Positions 1 to 11,209 of a stretch of DNA of 64,000 bases are shown here, piece by piece. The notes below the pieces were generated by a model. That model made no database searches, was not told where the DNA came from, and saw only the letters and a program-made list of their open reading frames with translations. The position numbers and the translations under genes are program-made. How positions within the stretch are numbered: the stretch's first letter is position 1; each line of letters opens with the position of its first letter. The stretch spans positions 3,658,001 through 3,722,000 of the forward strand of contig NC_070571.1 in the NCBI RefSeq assembly GCF_026914185.1, given 5' to 3'. Source of the stretch: Puccinia triticina. Its lineage: Eukaryota > Basidiomycota > Pucciniomycetes > Pucciniales > Pucciniaceae.

Positions 1-52
1 CTGGTCTGGAAGGAGTATGTCACCCACCAAGGGGCCTGGATGACGCGGGCCA

Positions 53-606
53 TCACTTCTTGCGGAAGATGACGGGAGTGCCGGCGCAGAACATGCTGCG
101 TCCGCCCACGCTCTCGGTGAGGTTGAAGCTGAGATAGCAGAAGGACTGTGGGCGACAGGGCATGCGGAGAGAGTCAGCGCGCGGATCACCGGTGGGTGGG
201 TGTGGACCGGGGCATCAGACACACGGAGGCCAGAGTGTGGAAGTGGTAGGTGTAAGCCGAGTGCCGATCGCGATGTATCGGGCACGAAGCGTACTGGGCA
301 AGCGCCGCGGGTGCAGAAGGGGTCAGCAGAGTCTTGGATGCACGGACGGACGGGCTCTCGCGGGGACGGGCTCAATATTGCAGGTGTTGAAGCTCTGACC
401 CGAGTACGCATAGGTGCCATCGGTGTCGAGGGTGACTACAGAGCTGCGAGGATGACTTAAGCTGAGGGAGGTCTGGAAGATGGACTGGATGGTATAGTTG
501 CTACATAATGGGCGGAAGAAAATGGGTACGTGCTCAGTTCTGGGGAGACTGACCTTCCCTTGACGAAGGTGCAGGGATCATCGGGGGAGGCTCTCTGGCA
601 CGGAGC
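53..606 (-). pseudogene. 5'-truncated ML (NPC2-like) domain secreted protein, copy A
   Basis: Relic of the lipid-binding ML family also present at 12360-13148 and 18853-19633. Going down the minus strand, I can read the end of exon 1 (about 606-554, ending CTFVKGR), exon 2 (500-377), exon 3 (293-225) and exon 4 (145-53, ending in TGA). Exons 2-4 have no internal stop and keep the cysteines of the family (CPIH, MFCAGTP). Two lesions are visible. The signal peptide and most of exon 1 are missing upstream of about 606. The 5' splice site of intron 2 at 376-375 reads AT, whereas the close paralogue has GT at 12665-12664. The copy is much closer to the 12.4 kb gene than to the 18.9 kb gene, so it looks like a decayed duplicate of that lineage. 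A transcript starting elsewhere cannot be excluded. Confidence 0.75.
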
Positions 607-778
607 TGACCCGGCCGTCACATTGGATAATTTCCGCAGGGGGTCCTCTAGGACCCAGGTGTAAAAACCCCGGGGAAGGAAGAAAAGGTACCACCCAACT
701 ACACGATCGTAGCGGGCATCAACTCTCCCCCGGAGAGGTATACACCAGGCCATAACACCTGGAAAGCCCAAACTTAAC
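607..778. other. Spacer between ML relic and TIR element
   Basis: The sequence expected here, the 5' part of ML exon 1, is not recognisable. I see no gene or repeat in this stretch. The TIR element starts at its right edge, but exon 1 homology does not resume beyond that element, so the insertion alone does not explain the truncation. Confidence 0.4.
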
Positions 779-848
779 TAAGGCCCCGTTTGGCCGCCCC
801 AATTTTGGTTATAAATCGCGCAATTTATAACCGGGGGTGCTCGGGGTA

Positions 849-1566
849 TAACGCCTCATTTATATGTGTTTGGGCCGGCCAGTTATATTGTAAAATTCAT
901 TACTCGGTATAACGGGAAATTTATTCCCCCAGCCATTCCGGAAATAGAGGTCCTGACCTCTATTTCCGGGTGATAAATGGCTGGCCCATGGCTACATACA
1001 TATGTGCTGGCCAATCTAGGGAGTACTACACAACCTCCCAATGACCGGTCAACCGGTCATTGAAGAGCACGCATCAACTTCTGGATGGCCGGTTTGACAG
1101 GCCATCCAGAGGACACCCTCTCGATGACCGTTCAACCGGTCATCGAGGAGGACTTCACCTCTCAATGACCCGACCAGTCATCAAGAGGGACTCTACACCC
1201 TCTTGACAACCGGACAAGTCATCAAGAGGGATTCTACACCCTCTCCATGACTGGTTGAAACCAGTCATCGAGAGGGACTCTACACCCTCTCGGTGTCCGG
1301 TCAACCACTCATCAAGAGGGTGAGTCCCTCTGAATGATTCTACACCCTCTCGATGAGTGGTTGACCGGATATCAAGAGGGTGTAGAGTCCCTCTCGGTGA
1401 CTGGTTTCAACCAGTCATGGAGAGGGTGTAGAGTCCCTCTCGGTGACTGGTTTCAACCAGTCATGGAGAGGGTGTAGAATCCCTCTCGATGACTTGTCCG
1501 GTTGTTGAGAGGGTGTAGAGTCCCTCTCAATGACTGGTCGGGTCATTGAGATTCATGAGGCGTTAA
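849..1566. repeat. Long foldback (hairpin) region inside the TIR element
   Basis: About 1180-1330 and 1345-1550 are imperfect inverted copies around a centre near 1335. Each arm is built of repeated CTCTACACCCTCTC and ACCGGTCAT-type blocks, so one strand could fold into a hairpin of well over 150 bp per arm. The region is bracketed by TAACGCCTCAT (about 851-861) and its reverse complement ATGAGGCGTTA (about 1555-1565), suggesting a foldback MITE nested in, or forming the subterminal part of, the larger element. Confidence 0.6.
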
Positions 1567-1569
1567 GAT

Positions 1570-4500
1570 GCTATCCTTGTACGGATGTTTGATTGTCTTC
1601 GACCACTGATGGAGGCCAATCAGGATAATGATGAAAAGTGCCATCCTCTTTTGTCCAAGCTGGTACTGTTTTTTTTTTTTTTTTTGAAGCATGCTGGGAG
1701 GCGACATTGTGAGGGATGGTGATGAGTGTGTATGACACCGAGTGAATTTTGGTTTGCCTAACAGACTTGTAATAAATGAGTACTATATGATTATTGAGTG
1801 GACGCACCAAACAGACCTGTCATAAATGTGCTGGTTGCCACCACAGATGTTTGCTCAGCACTTGCGTGCAAGTGCCTTCACCCCTCTCTTTAGGAACCCT
1901 TTAAGATCTCTTTAAGGACTTGGCTCCAAGTGATGTGTAATTTTGTGCTGAATTTTTGCTGAAGTTATGCTGAATGTTTATGAAGTCATGTTGGAAAGGG
2001 TCTGATATCATATGATACCAACTGCAACTTGACCGTATATATTACTTTAACTCTTTGAAGACATATGTACAACCACACTGCAATGAATTGTCAACTGCTT
2101 GGCAGAAACAATGGTTTCTTCTATTGAAACTATATAATATATTTTGATTAATCATGGGGTTATACCAGGGGAGCTTGCTCAGCACTTGCATGCAATTCCA
2201 ATCATTCAATAATTTTTTCAGCCTTTTAAACTTACTTCCGGAACTCTATCAGCAAGTTACACTCAATTTCCACTCAATTAACTTGTGGTCAATCCATGCT
2301 GAATTAATGTTGAATCAATGCTGAATTTAGCTCAAGGCAAGTTTGAGATGGGTTCAATCTGGCTTGAGACTGAATTCTAAGGCTCTCGCAAGGATAAAAA
2401 AAACTTTTCCATGAGAAGATCTTGTCAACTTGAATTCCCAAATGTCCAGGAGATATTCCTCAACTTCTTGTGAAAGAGTGAAATTCACCCTTCTGAGGTT
2501 TAGAAGATGCTCAAGATAAATCCTTGAAGCTTACAAAGAGTCATTTCATAAGAAATAAAGCTGTATATAAACTTGATATGTGAGCTTGGAAAAGAGAAAC
2601 GCTTTGACAAAATTCCTGATTCATCTATTGTTTAAAATGAATTTCAATCTGAACACCAAGATTTGGTAGTAAATTTGAAAACGTTTTGATGTATTAAATA
2701 TTTAACAATGAATTTTTGGTGTGTTTTCTCTAGAATTGAATTCCTCTCTAACAGTTCTTTTAGATTGAATCTTCATTATTATCTGTGCCAGTTTTCTAGT
2801 ACGCATGCATTTCCCAGGTTGGGTCTGCTTGACATGATGAGTGGACAATCTTGGGTATCAATTTCAATCTGAACATGTTATTCTTACTCAAATTTCTGTG
2901 GCTCTCTGGGCTAATTTTATATTGAATCATCATATTCTAGATTGGCTCCCTTTGATTGTTTCAGGAATGATGTGGGGAGTAGTGTTTTGAAATATTTGCT
3001 ATTAATTGAATGTGCATCATTTTCCATGCTTGTTGTCCGATGCTATATTGGTTCTGCTTGACATGTTGTGTCAATGGCCCGCAAGCAATCAGCTCTGCTA
3101 GAATTCCAAGAGCCTCAGCTGGTGTTTTCTTTGGCCAAAACCCAAACCTTGAGAAATTCAACATGTGAAGGAGCCTACCCAAAACAAGAGAAAACATTAC
3201 AAGGTTTCTCAGGAGCTTGGTAGCAAGAACAATTGTAAAAGATACAAGCGGAAATCTTACCATCAGGTTTCAACTAGCAGACATTCTTTATTCCTCAAAG
3301 GAATTCAAGAAGAATAAAAGATCAGCTTGTTTAACAGGGTATCCCCATGATTTTTTTTTGGTTGCAAGTTGGTTGTCTGATTCTTCAAGGTTAGCTGTTA
3401 CATGAACAGATTGTAGCAAAAAATCACAAGGCTTAGATACAATTAGGCAACACTTATCAAGGATGAAAATATGGTTACTGAAAATGTGACACAAAAATGC
3501 ATGGAAACAAACAACCTGTGATTCATAGTCAAAAGCAACATCCCAGAAGCAATCTAGTTCACCATTTCTGAGATTTTCAACGGTTGAATCAACATATAGC
3601 AAGATGTGTCTCTGGAAAACTATAAGAAGAAGAATCATATTTACGCCTCAAGTCATTATGTTCACTTGGATTTAAGGAAAGAATTTGTACAAGACTCAAA
3701 AATCTGGTTATGATTGATTTATATGTTGGGTAGAAGAGGGAGTTGACATGCAAGTTGATTTCAAATTTGAATTTTTACTTCAAGTTTGTTGGGCGGAATG
3801 GGGTCTTTGAATGGTGCTGATGTTTAAAGAGAGTATCATTTTTTATCTGGCTGGTAGTGGCTGAGCCTGTGTTTAAATTGAAGCAGACTGTTTGAAAATT
3901 TCATAGTTAAGTTCCATTTGAGAATGATGAATGCATGCATTGGCAATCCCCAATTCAGTCCATTTAAAATGATCAGGGATGTGAGATCTCTCTTCTAATT
4001 TATTGGCAGAAATGGGCTTTGGGTATGAGGTGGAGTGGCTCTACCATTTGCTGGTTGATTCTTGAAATGGCAACATATAATATTTACACCCTTGGAAGTG
4101 GGTGGTGTAGCCACCTTGGAATATAGTTGCAAATTCTTTTTGTGTGCCGTAACTGGCTCCCTGAAGCAAATTTTCCAAATTTTCTTTTTTTGGTGGGGAT
4201 TTAAGGGCAAGCCATGCACAAGTGAATTGAGGCATGTTGAATCACCCTGAATTCCAACTTCCACTGCACATGGATCTTTCAGAAAAAAAATATGGATTGA
4301 TTCAATTCAGAATGAGGATTAACAATTTTCAAGATACTCAAGGTGTGAATTCTGAATCCGTGAGTTGTTTTGTAGTGAATTAGATGCCAAGTTTATAAAA
4401 AAACTGTCTTTCCAGAAGGATCACATTTTTTCTGGTTTACTGCACCATTTTCTTCTCCCTGATTCAAGAAATATTTTTAAATAAAGAAAAAAAATAACAT

Positions 4501-4690
4501 ATCTGACTTAAACTTGACATTGCTTCAAAGTTTGAGCCTGAACTACTGTTGATTAGTCTGGAATTTGGGAATTGCTGTCTTCCCAAGTTGTGTTAGTAGT
4601 TTTTTCCTCTTCAGACTTCTGTCTATTGTAGAAGTAGAGTAATTTTTTGAATTAAATTTTTGACTTCTTTTGGTTTTGAAGCGGTTGACT
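1570..4690. other. AT-rich interior of the TIR element, no gene recognised
   Basis: About 3.1 kb of AT-rich sequence with homopolymer T runs (1669-1685). Short open frames exist on both strands (for example 3288-3638 minus) but show no recognised domain, no convincing splice pattern and no codon bias. I see nothing that can be annotated as a gene. Confidence 0.5.
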
Positions 4691-4789
4691 TGAATTGGCG
4701 TGTGCCACACTAACATACGCCCGTACGTTTGTGTGACAACGGGGAGTCCTACACTGCGAGCCTCCTCGGAGAGGCTTATGTAATAAGCT

Positions 4790-5830
4790 CCTCAACTGGC
4801 TGGGTGGATCTCTTCAACCCACACTCCAATTGATGGCCGACCATCGGGTGGAGTACACACTCCGCTCAATGAACAGCAATCGAGCGGAGTATACATCCCA
4901 CCCAATGACCGGGCGTCAACTGGGGTTTGTACTCCACTAATGATGACCGGCCATCGAGTCCTGTGCACACCACTTGATGACCGGCCATCAAGCGGCGTTC
5001 TGGGGTTTAATGCCGCTCAATGGCCATTGAGTGGAGTACATACCCCACTCAATGCCCAAGTGCTCCCCCCTCAATGACCTGTCTGTACAGGTCATCGAGA
5101 GGACATGTGACTCCCCTCGATGGCTGGCACAGACCGGTCATTGAGAGGAGATGTTACTCCCCTCAATGGCTGGTACGGACCGGTCATTGAGAGGAATTAT
5201 TCCCCTTGATGACCTGTATTGACCGGTCATCAAGAGGTGTAAGTCCCCTCGATGACCGGCACAGACTGATGATCATCGAGGGGAGGTGTTACTCCTCTTG
5301 ATGACCCGTATAGACCGGTCATCGAGAGGTGGGAGTGCCCTTGATGACCGGCACAGACTAGTCATCAAGGGGAGGTGTTACTCCTCTCGATGACCTGGAC
5401 GGACATCAAGGGGAGAGAGGAGTAACACGTCCTCTTGATGACCGGTCTGTACCGGTCATCAAGAGGTGTGAGTCCCCTCAATGACCGGCACAATCCGGTC
5501 ATCGAGAGGTTTGAGTCCCCTCAATGACCGGCACGGACCATTCATCGAGAGGAGGTGTGTTGAATCTCCTTGATGCCGGTCTGTACCGGTCATTGGGGGG
5601 AATCACACCTCTTGATGACCTGTACAAACCTGTCATTGAGGTGTGACTCCCTTCAATGACCATCATGGGCCAGTCATCGAGAGGAGGTGTGAACCTCCTC
5701 AATCCAGGTCTGTACTGGTCATCGGGGGGAATCACTCCTCTCAATACCTGTACACACCGGTCATCGAGAGGTGTGAGTCCCCTCGATGAACGGCATGGAC
5801 CAGTCATTGAGAGGAGATTCCACTCCAATT
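4790..5830. repeat. Degenerate array of CCGGTCAT(C/T)GAG palindromic units
   Basis: Roughly 1 kb in which blocks such as CTCCTCTCGATGACC and ACCGGTCATCGAGAGG alternate every 25-60 bp in both orientations. The same motif family forms the hairpin at 1.18-1.55 kb, so both flanks of the 782-6730 element carry related subterminal repeats. Open frames here merely translate the repeats and are not considered genes. Confidence 0.6.
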
Positions 5831-5929
5831 AACTTTTTTTTTCTTTTGCCCCTGTGGTGTACCGGTGATCAAGAGGTGTCAGCGGGCATCCGGGTGGGCC
5901 AGACAGGGTGTGTACATAGTATACCCTGC

Positions 5930-6260
5930 TTGGCTGGGGTTCAACTTGAGTCCCATATGCACTCCAGCTCTGGCTGGAGGCCCAGCTCTGGCTGGAGAGC
6001 TCTGCACTCTCCTTTCAGGGAGGAGAAATATCATGAATGGAGTGCTGGGGATATGCACTCTAATTTTATGGAGTGGGACTCACCGGCACTCAATACATTT
6101 GCTGGCCACTGCAGCTCTTTGTGGTGCACTCCAAAGACTCTTGAGTCCCTGGTCCTACACTCCAGCCAACTTGGAGTATTATACTCTGTACTCCAACAAT
6201 CATTGGAGCGCGCACTCCATACATTCACTTGTGAAGTGCTTTTGGGATTTTTTTGGAGTG
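5930..6260. repeat. Cluster of CACTCC/GGAGTG motifs
   Basis: CACTCC or its reverse complement recurs about ten times in both orientations within 330 bp, and GCTCTGGCTGGAG is duplicated at about 5970-6000. This is likely a second class of subterminal repeat of the enclosing element. No coding signal is seen. Confidence 0.4.
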
Positions 6261-6829
6261 TACTTAGGCTGACCCAAAAAAATACCAAAACATGAATCAG
6301 AGCAATCTACAGGGTATGGGTATACACAGAGGTCAAAAATCAGGTCAAAAAATTCATATGTTTGGTCAATATTGTGGATCAAGTCCACCTGATCACAGTT
6401 GGGCTTAGTTTCAGCATAGGTATGGTGTATGTTCTACATGTAACTTCCACAATACATCCCATACAATTCCAGTTAGGATCCGGTTAGATTGCGCCTGACA
6501 TCAACCATTCTTTGAACAAAGATCAGACCAACTTCAAACCAACTTCGAACCAGTACCTTACAAGGTTTGGACCAAACCTCGGCATGAATTGAGAGAAGGC
6601 ACTTGTAAACAGGTGCTGAGTAAACATCTGTGGTGTGCATAATTGATTTTATGACAATTGGCTTTTCACTTTTGTGTTATGTATATTATTATGTGATTTA
6701 TAATATCACACCGGGCGTCCAAACGGGGCCTAAGTCCGAAGGTGGAGGCGCTTTGCGGAGGGGCTTATGCGGTTCCGTTGATTTAGGTCTGAGAGCAATG
6801 CCCAAAACCACCATGCCCCACAAATGTTT

Positions 6830-6988
6830 ATGGTGTTCAAAATTGCATAAGATGTGTTTACATAACAGCATAACATGTGATTTTGGCTGGGAGATGTCAG
6901 TGTACATAAAACTTAAAGTGACATCTCCCAGACAAAATTGCAGCTTATGCTGTTATGTAAAAAAATCTTATGCAATTTTGAACACCAT
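6830..6988. mobile_element. 159-bp foldback MITE
   Basis: ATGGTGTTCAAAATTGCATA at the left is matched by its reverse complement at the right end (about 6969-6988). The inverted similarity continues through ATAACAGCATAA and TGGGAGATGTCA into a short loop near 6910. The whole unit is one hairpin with no coding capacity. I could not define a target duplication. Confidence 0.6.
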
Positions 6989-6989
6989 A

Positions 6990-7780
6990 GTTGCTATAGC
7001 TCTGCGACCTGCCATGAACCCATCAATATTTTTTGATAATCTGAAAGCTGTGGATCTTTCCTAATTTTTGACGCACTAAAATCAACATAGCTCCTCCTGC
7101 TTTGCTCAGAACACCTTGTTGAAGATGGTGGACTGCAAAAGCCAACCCAAGCTCCTTAAAACAGCATCTCTAGTGCAAATCCATAAGTTGCCTTGAGAAA
7201 AAAAACTGGCAGCTATCCAGGACTAACATCAAACAATGTCAAATGCTATTTCACATTCCCATTGATGTACATACCCAATCGTGGCCATCCACTAGGACCC
7301 TGGCTGTTGTTCCAAAATATGGTTTTATTTTCTATTTCTATATTTTCTCATGATCTTACACATTTGCTCTCACACTATTTACATATACATAGTGTATTAT
7401 GGTTTTATTATCTCATCAACCAAAGTATGTACTTACAATTACTATACATAGTCTCTCTTCATGAAATATATGTCCCTTGGGGGAGTTTTCTTCGTCTCAC
7501 TCAGATATTAGGATTCATAGCTCTACACTGGCAAGCGCGGTACACATGAAAATCAATTCAAAAATTGTGGGATTCATACATTTTTAAAAGACATTTTTGG
7601 CTTTTCTTGCCAACATTTACCACATGTTGAGGAGAAATTAGCAGTACATTATTCTGCCTTTAAGCCTACATGTGCCCATCTTTTCAGAATCCATTTATCA
7701 TGTTTGGTTGTGAGCCAAAGTGGCTTTAAACATTCATACATTTTCATGTGTACCCTCTGGCTGCGCTTGCCAGGGTCCTC
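6990..7780. other. AT-rich spacer
   Basis: No gene, clear repeat or splice structure was recognised. Short open frames lack any domain. Confidence 0.4.
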
Positions 7781-7782
7781 AT

Positions 7783-8062
7783 CCACTGTTGGCGTTCAAT
7801 GCGGAGATGATGGCGGTGGACGAGACAATCAAACAGGCCCTCTGGATCCGCGACCTGCTCAAATCCCTGCTTGGCGCCAGCCTCACCATCCGTCGGCACA
7901 CACGTCCATGTTGGCGCGACTATCCTGTTGAGAATAGCTGACCATCCCACTATTTGCGCCGGACTTGCTGTCCTCACCTGGATCCCTCCCACAGACCAAC
8001 TCGCCAACATCCTCACCAAGCCGCTTCCAAAGACGTCCTTTGACCTCCTTGCGCCCAAAGTT
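7783..8062 (+). pseudogene. Ty1/Copia polyprotein relic (RNase H / C-terminal end)
   Basis: One frame (about 7783-7870) reads NAEMMAVDETIKQALWIRDL, the RNase H segment typical of Copia polyproteins (S-AE-E--AL-E-IKQALWLR-L). A second frame (about 7960-8062) reads DQLANILTKPLPKTSFDLL, the conserved Copia C-terminus (DQLADILTKPL--). A frameshift and missing sequence separate the halves. There are no LTRs nearby, so this is an orphan fragment. Confidence 0.7.
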
Positions 8063-8729
8063 CCGAGGGCGACCAACTGGCCTTGTCCCCTTCCTCTTGA
8101 TTCCTTGACCACCCTCAGAGTCCACCACCTGATTGCCATGAGAATATATTGATTGCCTGTCAAGAGAGCCCGCCGCCTGAGTACCTTGAGATTCCGTTGC
8201 TTGCCTGTCTGGAGATTTCGCCCCCTGAGCACCTTGAGAGTTTAACTTTGCCACTTGATTGGCTTTCTTCTGAAGATCTGCTGCCTTCTTGGCCGCTTGT
8301 CAATGTTCCTTTTGTTTTTGCTCTCTTTTGGCACTGGTTTGACAGATCTGAGACCTTTGGAAAGGTGCAGGATGCTTGTGGGAACATGCATTTGCCCCAT
8401 TTCAATCCAAATCCCGAGGGAGCCAAATCAAAAAACAATGATGCCTCGGCTATTTTAGCGAGCATGAGGTTTTTTTTACTACATGCCTTGTATCTTGAGT
8501 TTGGGAGGGAGAAAAATAAAGATGAAGGTGGCAGGGGATAGCCAGGCTTCTAATGATTCTAAGTGTAAATGTAGAGGGTGATTAAACAAAGATGGCACCA
8601 CGCAGGGGCCTTAGCATAAAAAAGGAAGGATTATCAACATTTCTCTCAGGCAAATTTCACCAATAAGGTGTAAGTCCCTCCCAGAGGGAGGCCTTTGGCC
8701 TCCCTTGGGAGGTACTTAGTTAAGTTAGA
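8063..8729. other. Spacer with a short duplicated unit and a palindrome
   Basis: A 46-bp unit (TTGCCTGTC...CCTGAG-ACCTTGAGA) occurs twice in tandem at about 8153-8243. CCTCCCAGAGGGAGGCC with its partner GGCCTCCCTTGGGAGG forms a hairpin at about 8676-8712. No gene was recognised. Confidence 0.4.
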
Positions 8730-10361
8730 GGAAAGCCCCTATGGAACACAGTAACAAAAATGTATGAATTTTTGGTCAAAAAACAAAAAACGTACGCACC
8801 CCAGATGTATGAATGGGAAATTTGGCAGATAAGGTACTCACCCCAATTGTATGAAGTTTTTTGGGGGACAAGGGGGGTAGTAACCAAAAATGTATGAGAA
8901 TTAAAAGAATTTGAACAACTAAAATATGTATTGCTTGTTAGAAATGAAACTACAAATGCTTAAGAGCTAAACATAAATAGTGCAAAACTATTTATACCTG
9001 AAAGCAGATTAAGTACTGCCTGAGCTGTGGGGCTGAGTGAGGTTGTTCTTGGTTGAAAGAGGGAGATGGGCTTTGAGAGAATGGTTTGCACAAAGATCGG
9101 AGTGCGTGAGACGAGCCTGCATGACCGGCACCAGTCCTTGCAGATTCAGCTTCCGTTTCCTCTTTCTTTTTTCTGTCTGTCTGTTTCTACTCACGGGTAT
9201 GTCTCTGCTATCTTAGTAGCTTGAGTTTATCCTGGCGAAATAGGTTTGCTGAATCTGAAGCTGCTTAACAAACATGGTTCATCTAAGTCAGCTTGCTGTC
9301 TTTTTCCTTTCTGTCTGTTTGATGGAAATATCCACTGGGCTTACACGTAGCTGTTGCTTCCGCGATCCTGTCAAGCAGGTCTGGGTTGAGCTTGGGTCTG
9401 AGACGTTTGGCGAGCGATCTTTAACAAAAGAAGGTTCAGTCAGTCTCAGGATGAGATCTGCTTTTGCCTGGGCTCAGGTACGTACAAGGTTGGGAATCTT
9501 GTTTGTTCTGTTTGCTGGGCTTTGACCGTTAAGGTTCTCGCTGATGCTGCTTGCGTAATTGACGGAGCGATATACTTTAGCTGTCTGTGCCTGGGTTAGG
9601 TCTTGGTCTGGGTTGCAAAAGGGCTTGCCTTTCTTTGAAACTGGGTCTGTGTCTTGGCTTAGCCAGGATAGCTTTTTTGCTGGTTGCTGCGGGTCCTCCG
9701 CTGTATTCCTACAAGAATGAGGATATGATGCCAGGGTTTTTTTTGCACCCCCCCCCCCCCCCCTATATTGGTCCAGCTCTTCCTGTATCAACCACATATC
9801 CCAATTGCGGCTGGTTTCTACACTTCCTTGCCAAGTTCAGGGATTTTTGTGCATCTTGAAGTAGCACATCTGCACCATTTATTCCCAGTCACCAAAGGCT
9901 TAAATATTACAGATGCTGGTGGGAATTGTATATCCATCTCCCAGAGATTACATCCTCTTCTTCTTACAATGTCTCAAATTGCTTTTCTAGAACACTGGCA
10001 GAATAAATTTTTGAAGATAAAAGCTCTCAAAAAAGCAATAAAAATGTAGATGGAGAGTGACAATCAGTTGTTGATGATAGTCTATGCAGTTTTCTACTTG
10101 AATGTGAAATTTAAAATATCTTCTTCCATTTTTTACCTTTGTCACTGCTCCTCTGGGTATGTAGCAGAAATGGCTACTCAAAAAGTATTTTTGGGAGTAA
10201 TTCTTCATGCCCACGGCAAAAAAAATGTACGCACAAAATTTGTATTATTTTCTGAAAAAGCTCTGCACCTACACACGAAACGTGTATGAATGGGCTCCAA
10301 AAATGTATGAATTTTTTAAAAATCTTGGAATTTAGGTTACTGTGTTCCATAGGGGCTTTCC
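8730..10361. mobile_element. 1.6 kb element with perfect 26-bp terminal inverted repeats
   Basis: The first 26 bases (8730-8755, starting GGAAAGCCCCTATGGAACAC) are exactly the reverse complement of the last 26 (10336-10361). Just inside both ends, TGTATGAAT and TACGCAC motifs repeat (about 8760-8900 and 10225-10310), which looks like subterminal transposase-binding repeats. The interior has a C-rich tract at about 9747-9763 and several short frames, none recognisable. No target duplication could be aligned in the flanks, so the superfamily is undetermined. Confidence 0.65.
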
Positions 10362-10773
10362 AGGGTCCTGGTCCTCTGCACTCCAGCCCCGGGAGACTTG
10401 GTGAGGAAACTTAGCTGAGTGCAAGCGTGGCGCGTAGTGTCTCCGACACTTTGAGCCTCTCAAAAAAGGAAAATATTTACGGGACTCAGCAGCCCAACTT
10501 ACAAGCATGGGCCAACCTTAGGTCTGAAACACACAACTCTGCTCTCTTTCTCAGGCCAAATCATAGCTTCGATTGGTTTAATTCAGCTCATGCTATCATG
10601 GGGACTAATGGGTCTGTTGAAATTAAGAAGAGCCCGAAAGATTGAGGTTGATATGAAGTTGAGGAAATTGAAGAAAAGTTATGCGCAGGGAAGAGCAAGG
10701 CAGATCCAGACATGTACCATGAAAGGAAAGGACATGAGTGAGGTTACGAATCAAAATGTTCCATTTGCCCGCT

Positions 10774-10953
10774 TCAGTGTCCACCTGTATGATGTCCTGG
10801 GCCATTTAATCCGCTGTCGCCATCAACATATTTGGAATGGATTTCGGTGGTGGATGGGATGTGGTTGTTGCTGTAAACATCGGCGGATTGGACTACTGCA
10901 ATGGTGACCAAAAGGAGAGCCAGGAGGGAACCGATTCCGCGGAAGTGCTGCAT
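10774..10953 (-). CDS. Small secreted protein candidate (59 aa)
   Basis: ATG at 10953, stop at 10774-10776. Residues 1-23 (MQHFRGIGSLLALLLVTIAV then VQS) form a clear signal peptide: a basic start, a Leu/Val/Ile core and small residues before Ala-Asp. The mature part is about 36 residues, polar, His/Gly-rich at its end (GPGHHTGGH), and cysteine-free. Upstream on the same strand there is a TATA-like CATAAATA near 11145-11155 and a possible 5'UTR intron from GTGAGT (about 11060) to CCCCAG (about 10978). Together these suggest a real transcription unit. The sequence could continue through a GT donor near 10786, making the true C-terminus longer. No family is recognised. It may be a host-interaction peptide if the organism is a rust, but that is inference. 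Confidence 0.45.
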   Translation of the reverse strand: MQHFRGIGSLLALLLVTIAVVQSADVYSNNHIPSTTEIHSKYVDGDSGLNGPGHHTGGH

Positions 10954-11142
10954 CCTGATGATGATCTTGGTGCTCTGGGGACACGGGTGCAAAGAGATGT
11001 CAGTCGAAGGCTACTATCAAGCTTGAACAAGAATCAAGAGCAAGACATGACTCACGCGATTGCAAAGAGTGAGGCTGATGGTAATATTAATGAGTGTGTC
11101 GGTACTGAAGGTGATGAAAGTTGATGATGGTTTCCCCTTTAC

Positions 11143-11160
11143 GCCAGTATTTATGCCCCA
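11143..11160 (-). promoter_or_regulatory. TATA-like element upstream of small secreted protein
   Basis: The minus strand reads GGCATAAATACTGG about 195 bp before the ATG at 10953. The spacing fits a fungal promoter followed by a 5'UTR with an intron. Confidence 0.3.
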
Positions 11161-11209
11161 TGAGGGTCGATAGGGGTCGATGCGCTCCGGCCCACGCAAC
11201 AAGTCATCC

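Larger units (their letters stand above)
782..6730. mobile_element. Large TIR DNA element with TAA target duplication (PIF/Harbinger-like, non-autonomous)
   Basis: The left end starts GGCCCCGTTTGGCCGCCC, and the right end read in reverse complement starts GGCCCCGTTTGGACGCCC: one mismatch in 18. Both ends are flanked by TAA (779-781 and 6731-6733). A 3-bp TAA/TTA duplication with a GGCCCCGTTTGG-type terminus is characteristic of PIF/Harbinger elements and Tourist-like MITEs. The 5949-bp interior is AT-rich in its middle (about 1.6-4.7 kb) and carries two fields of short palindromes near its ends. I found no DDE transposase or Myb-like reading frame on either strand, so it is called non-autonomous. 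It could instead be a composite of smaller elements. The 3-bp duplication and matching termini support a single insertion. Confidence 0.6.

Noticed and set aside
4790..5830. Regularly interspersed short repeats resembling a CRISPR array
   Set aside because: Units vary in length, occur in both orientations and lie inside a eukaryotic TIR element; no cas genes.
8676..8712. Rho-independent-like terminator hairpin
   Set aside because: Bacterial signal in eukaryotic DNA; treated as a simple palindrome.
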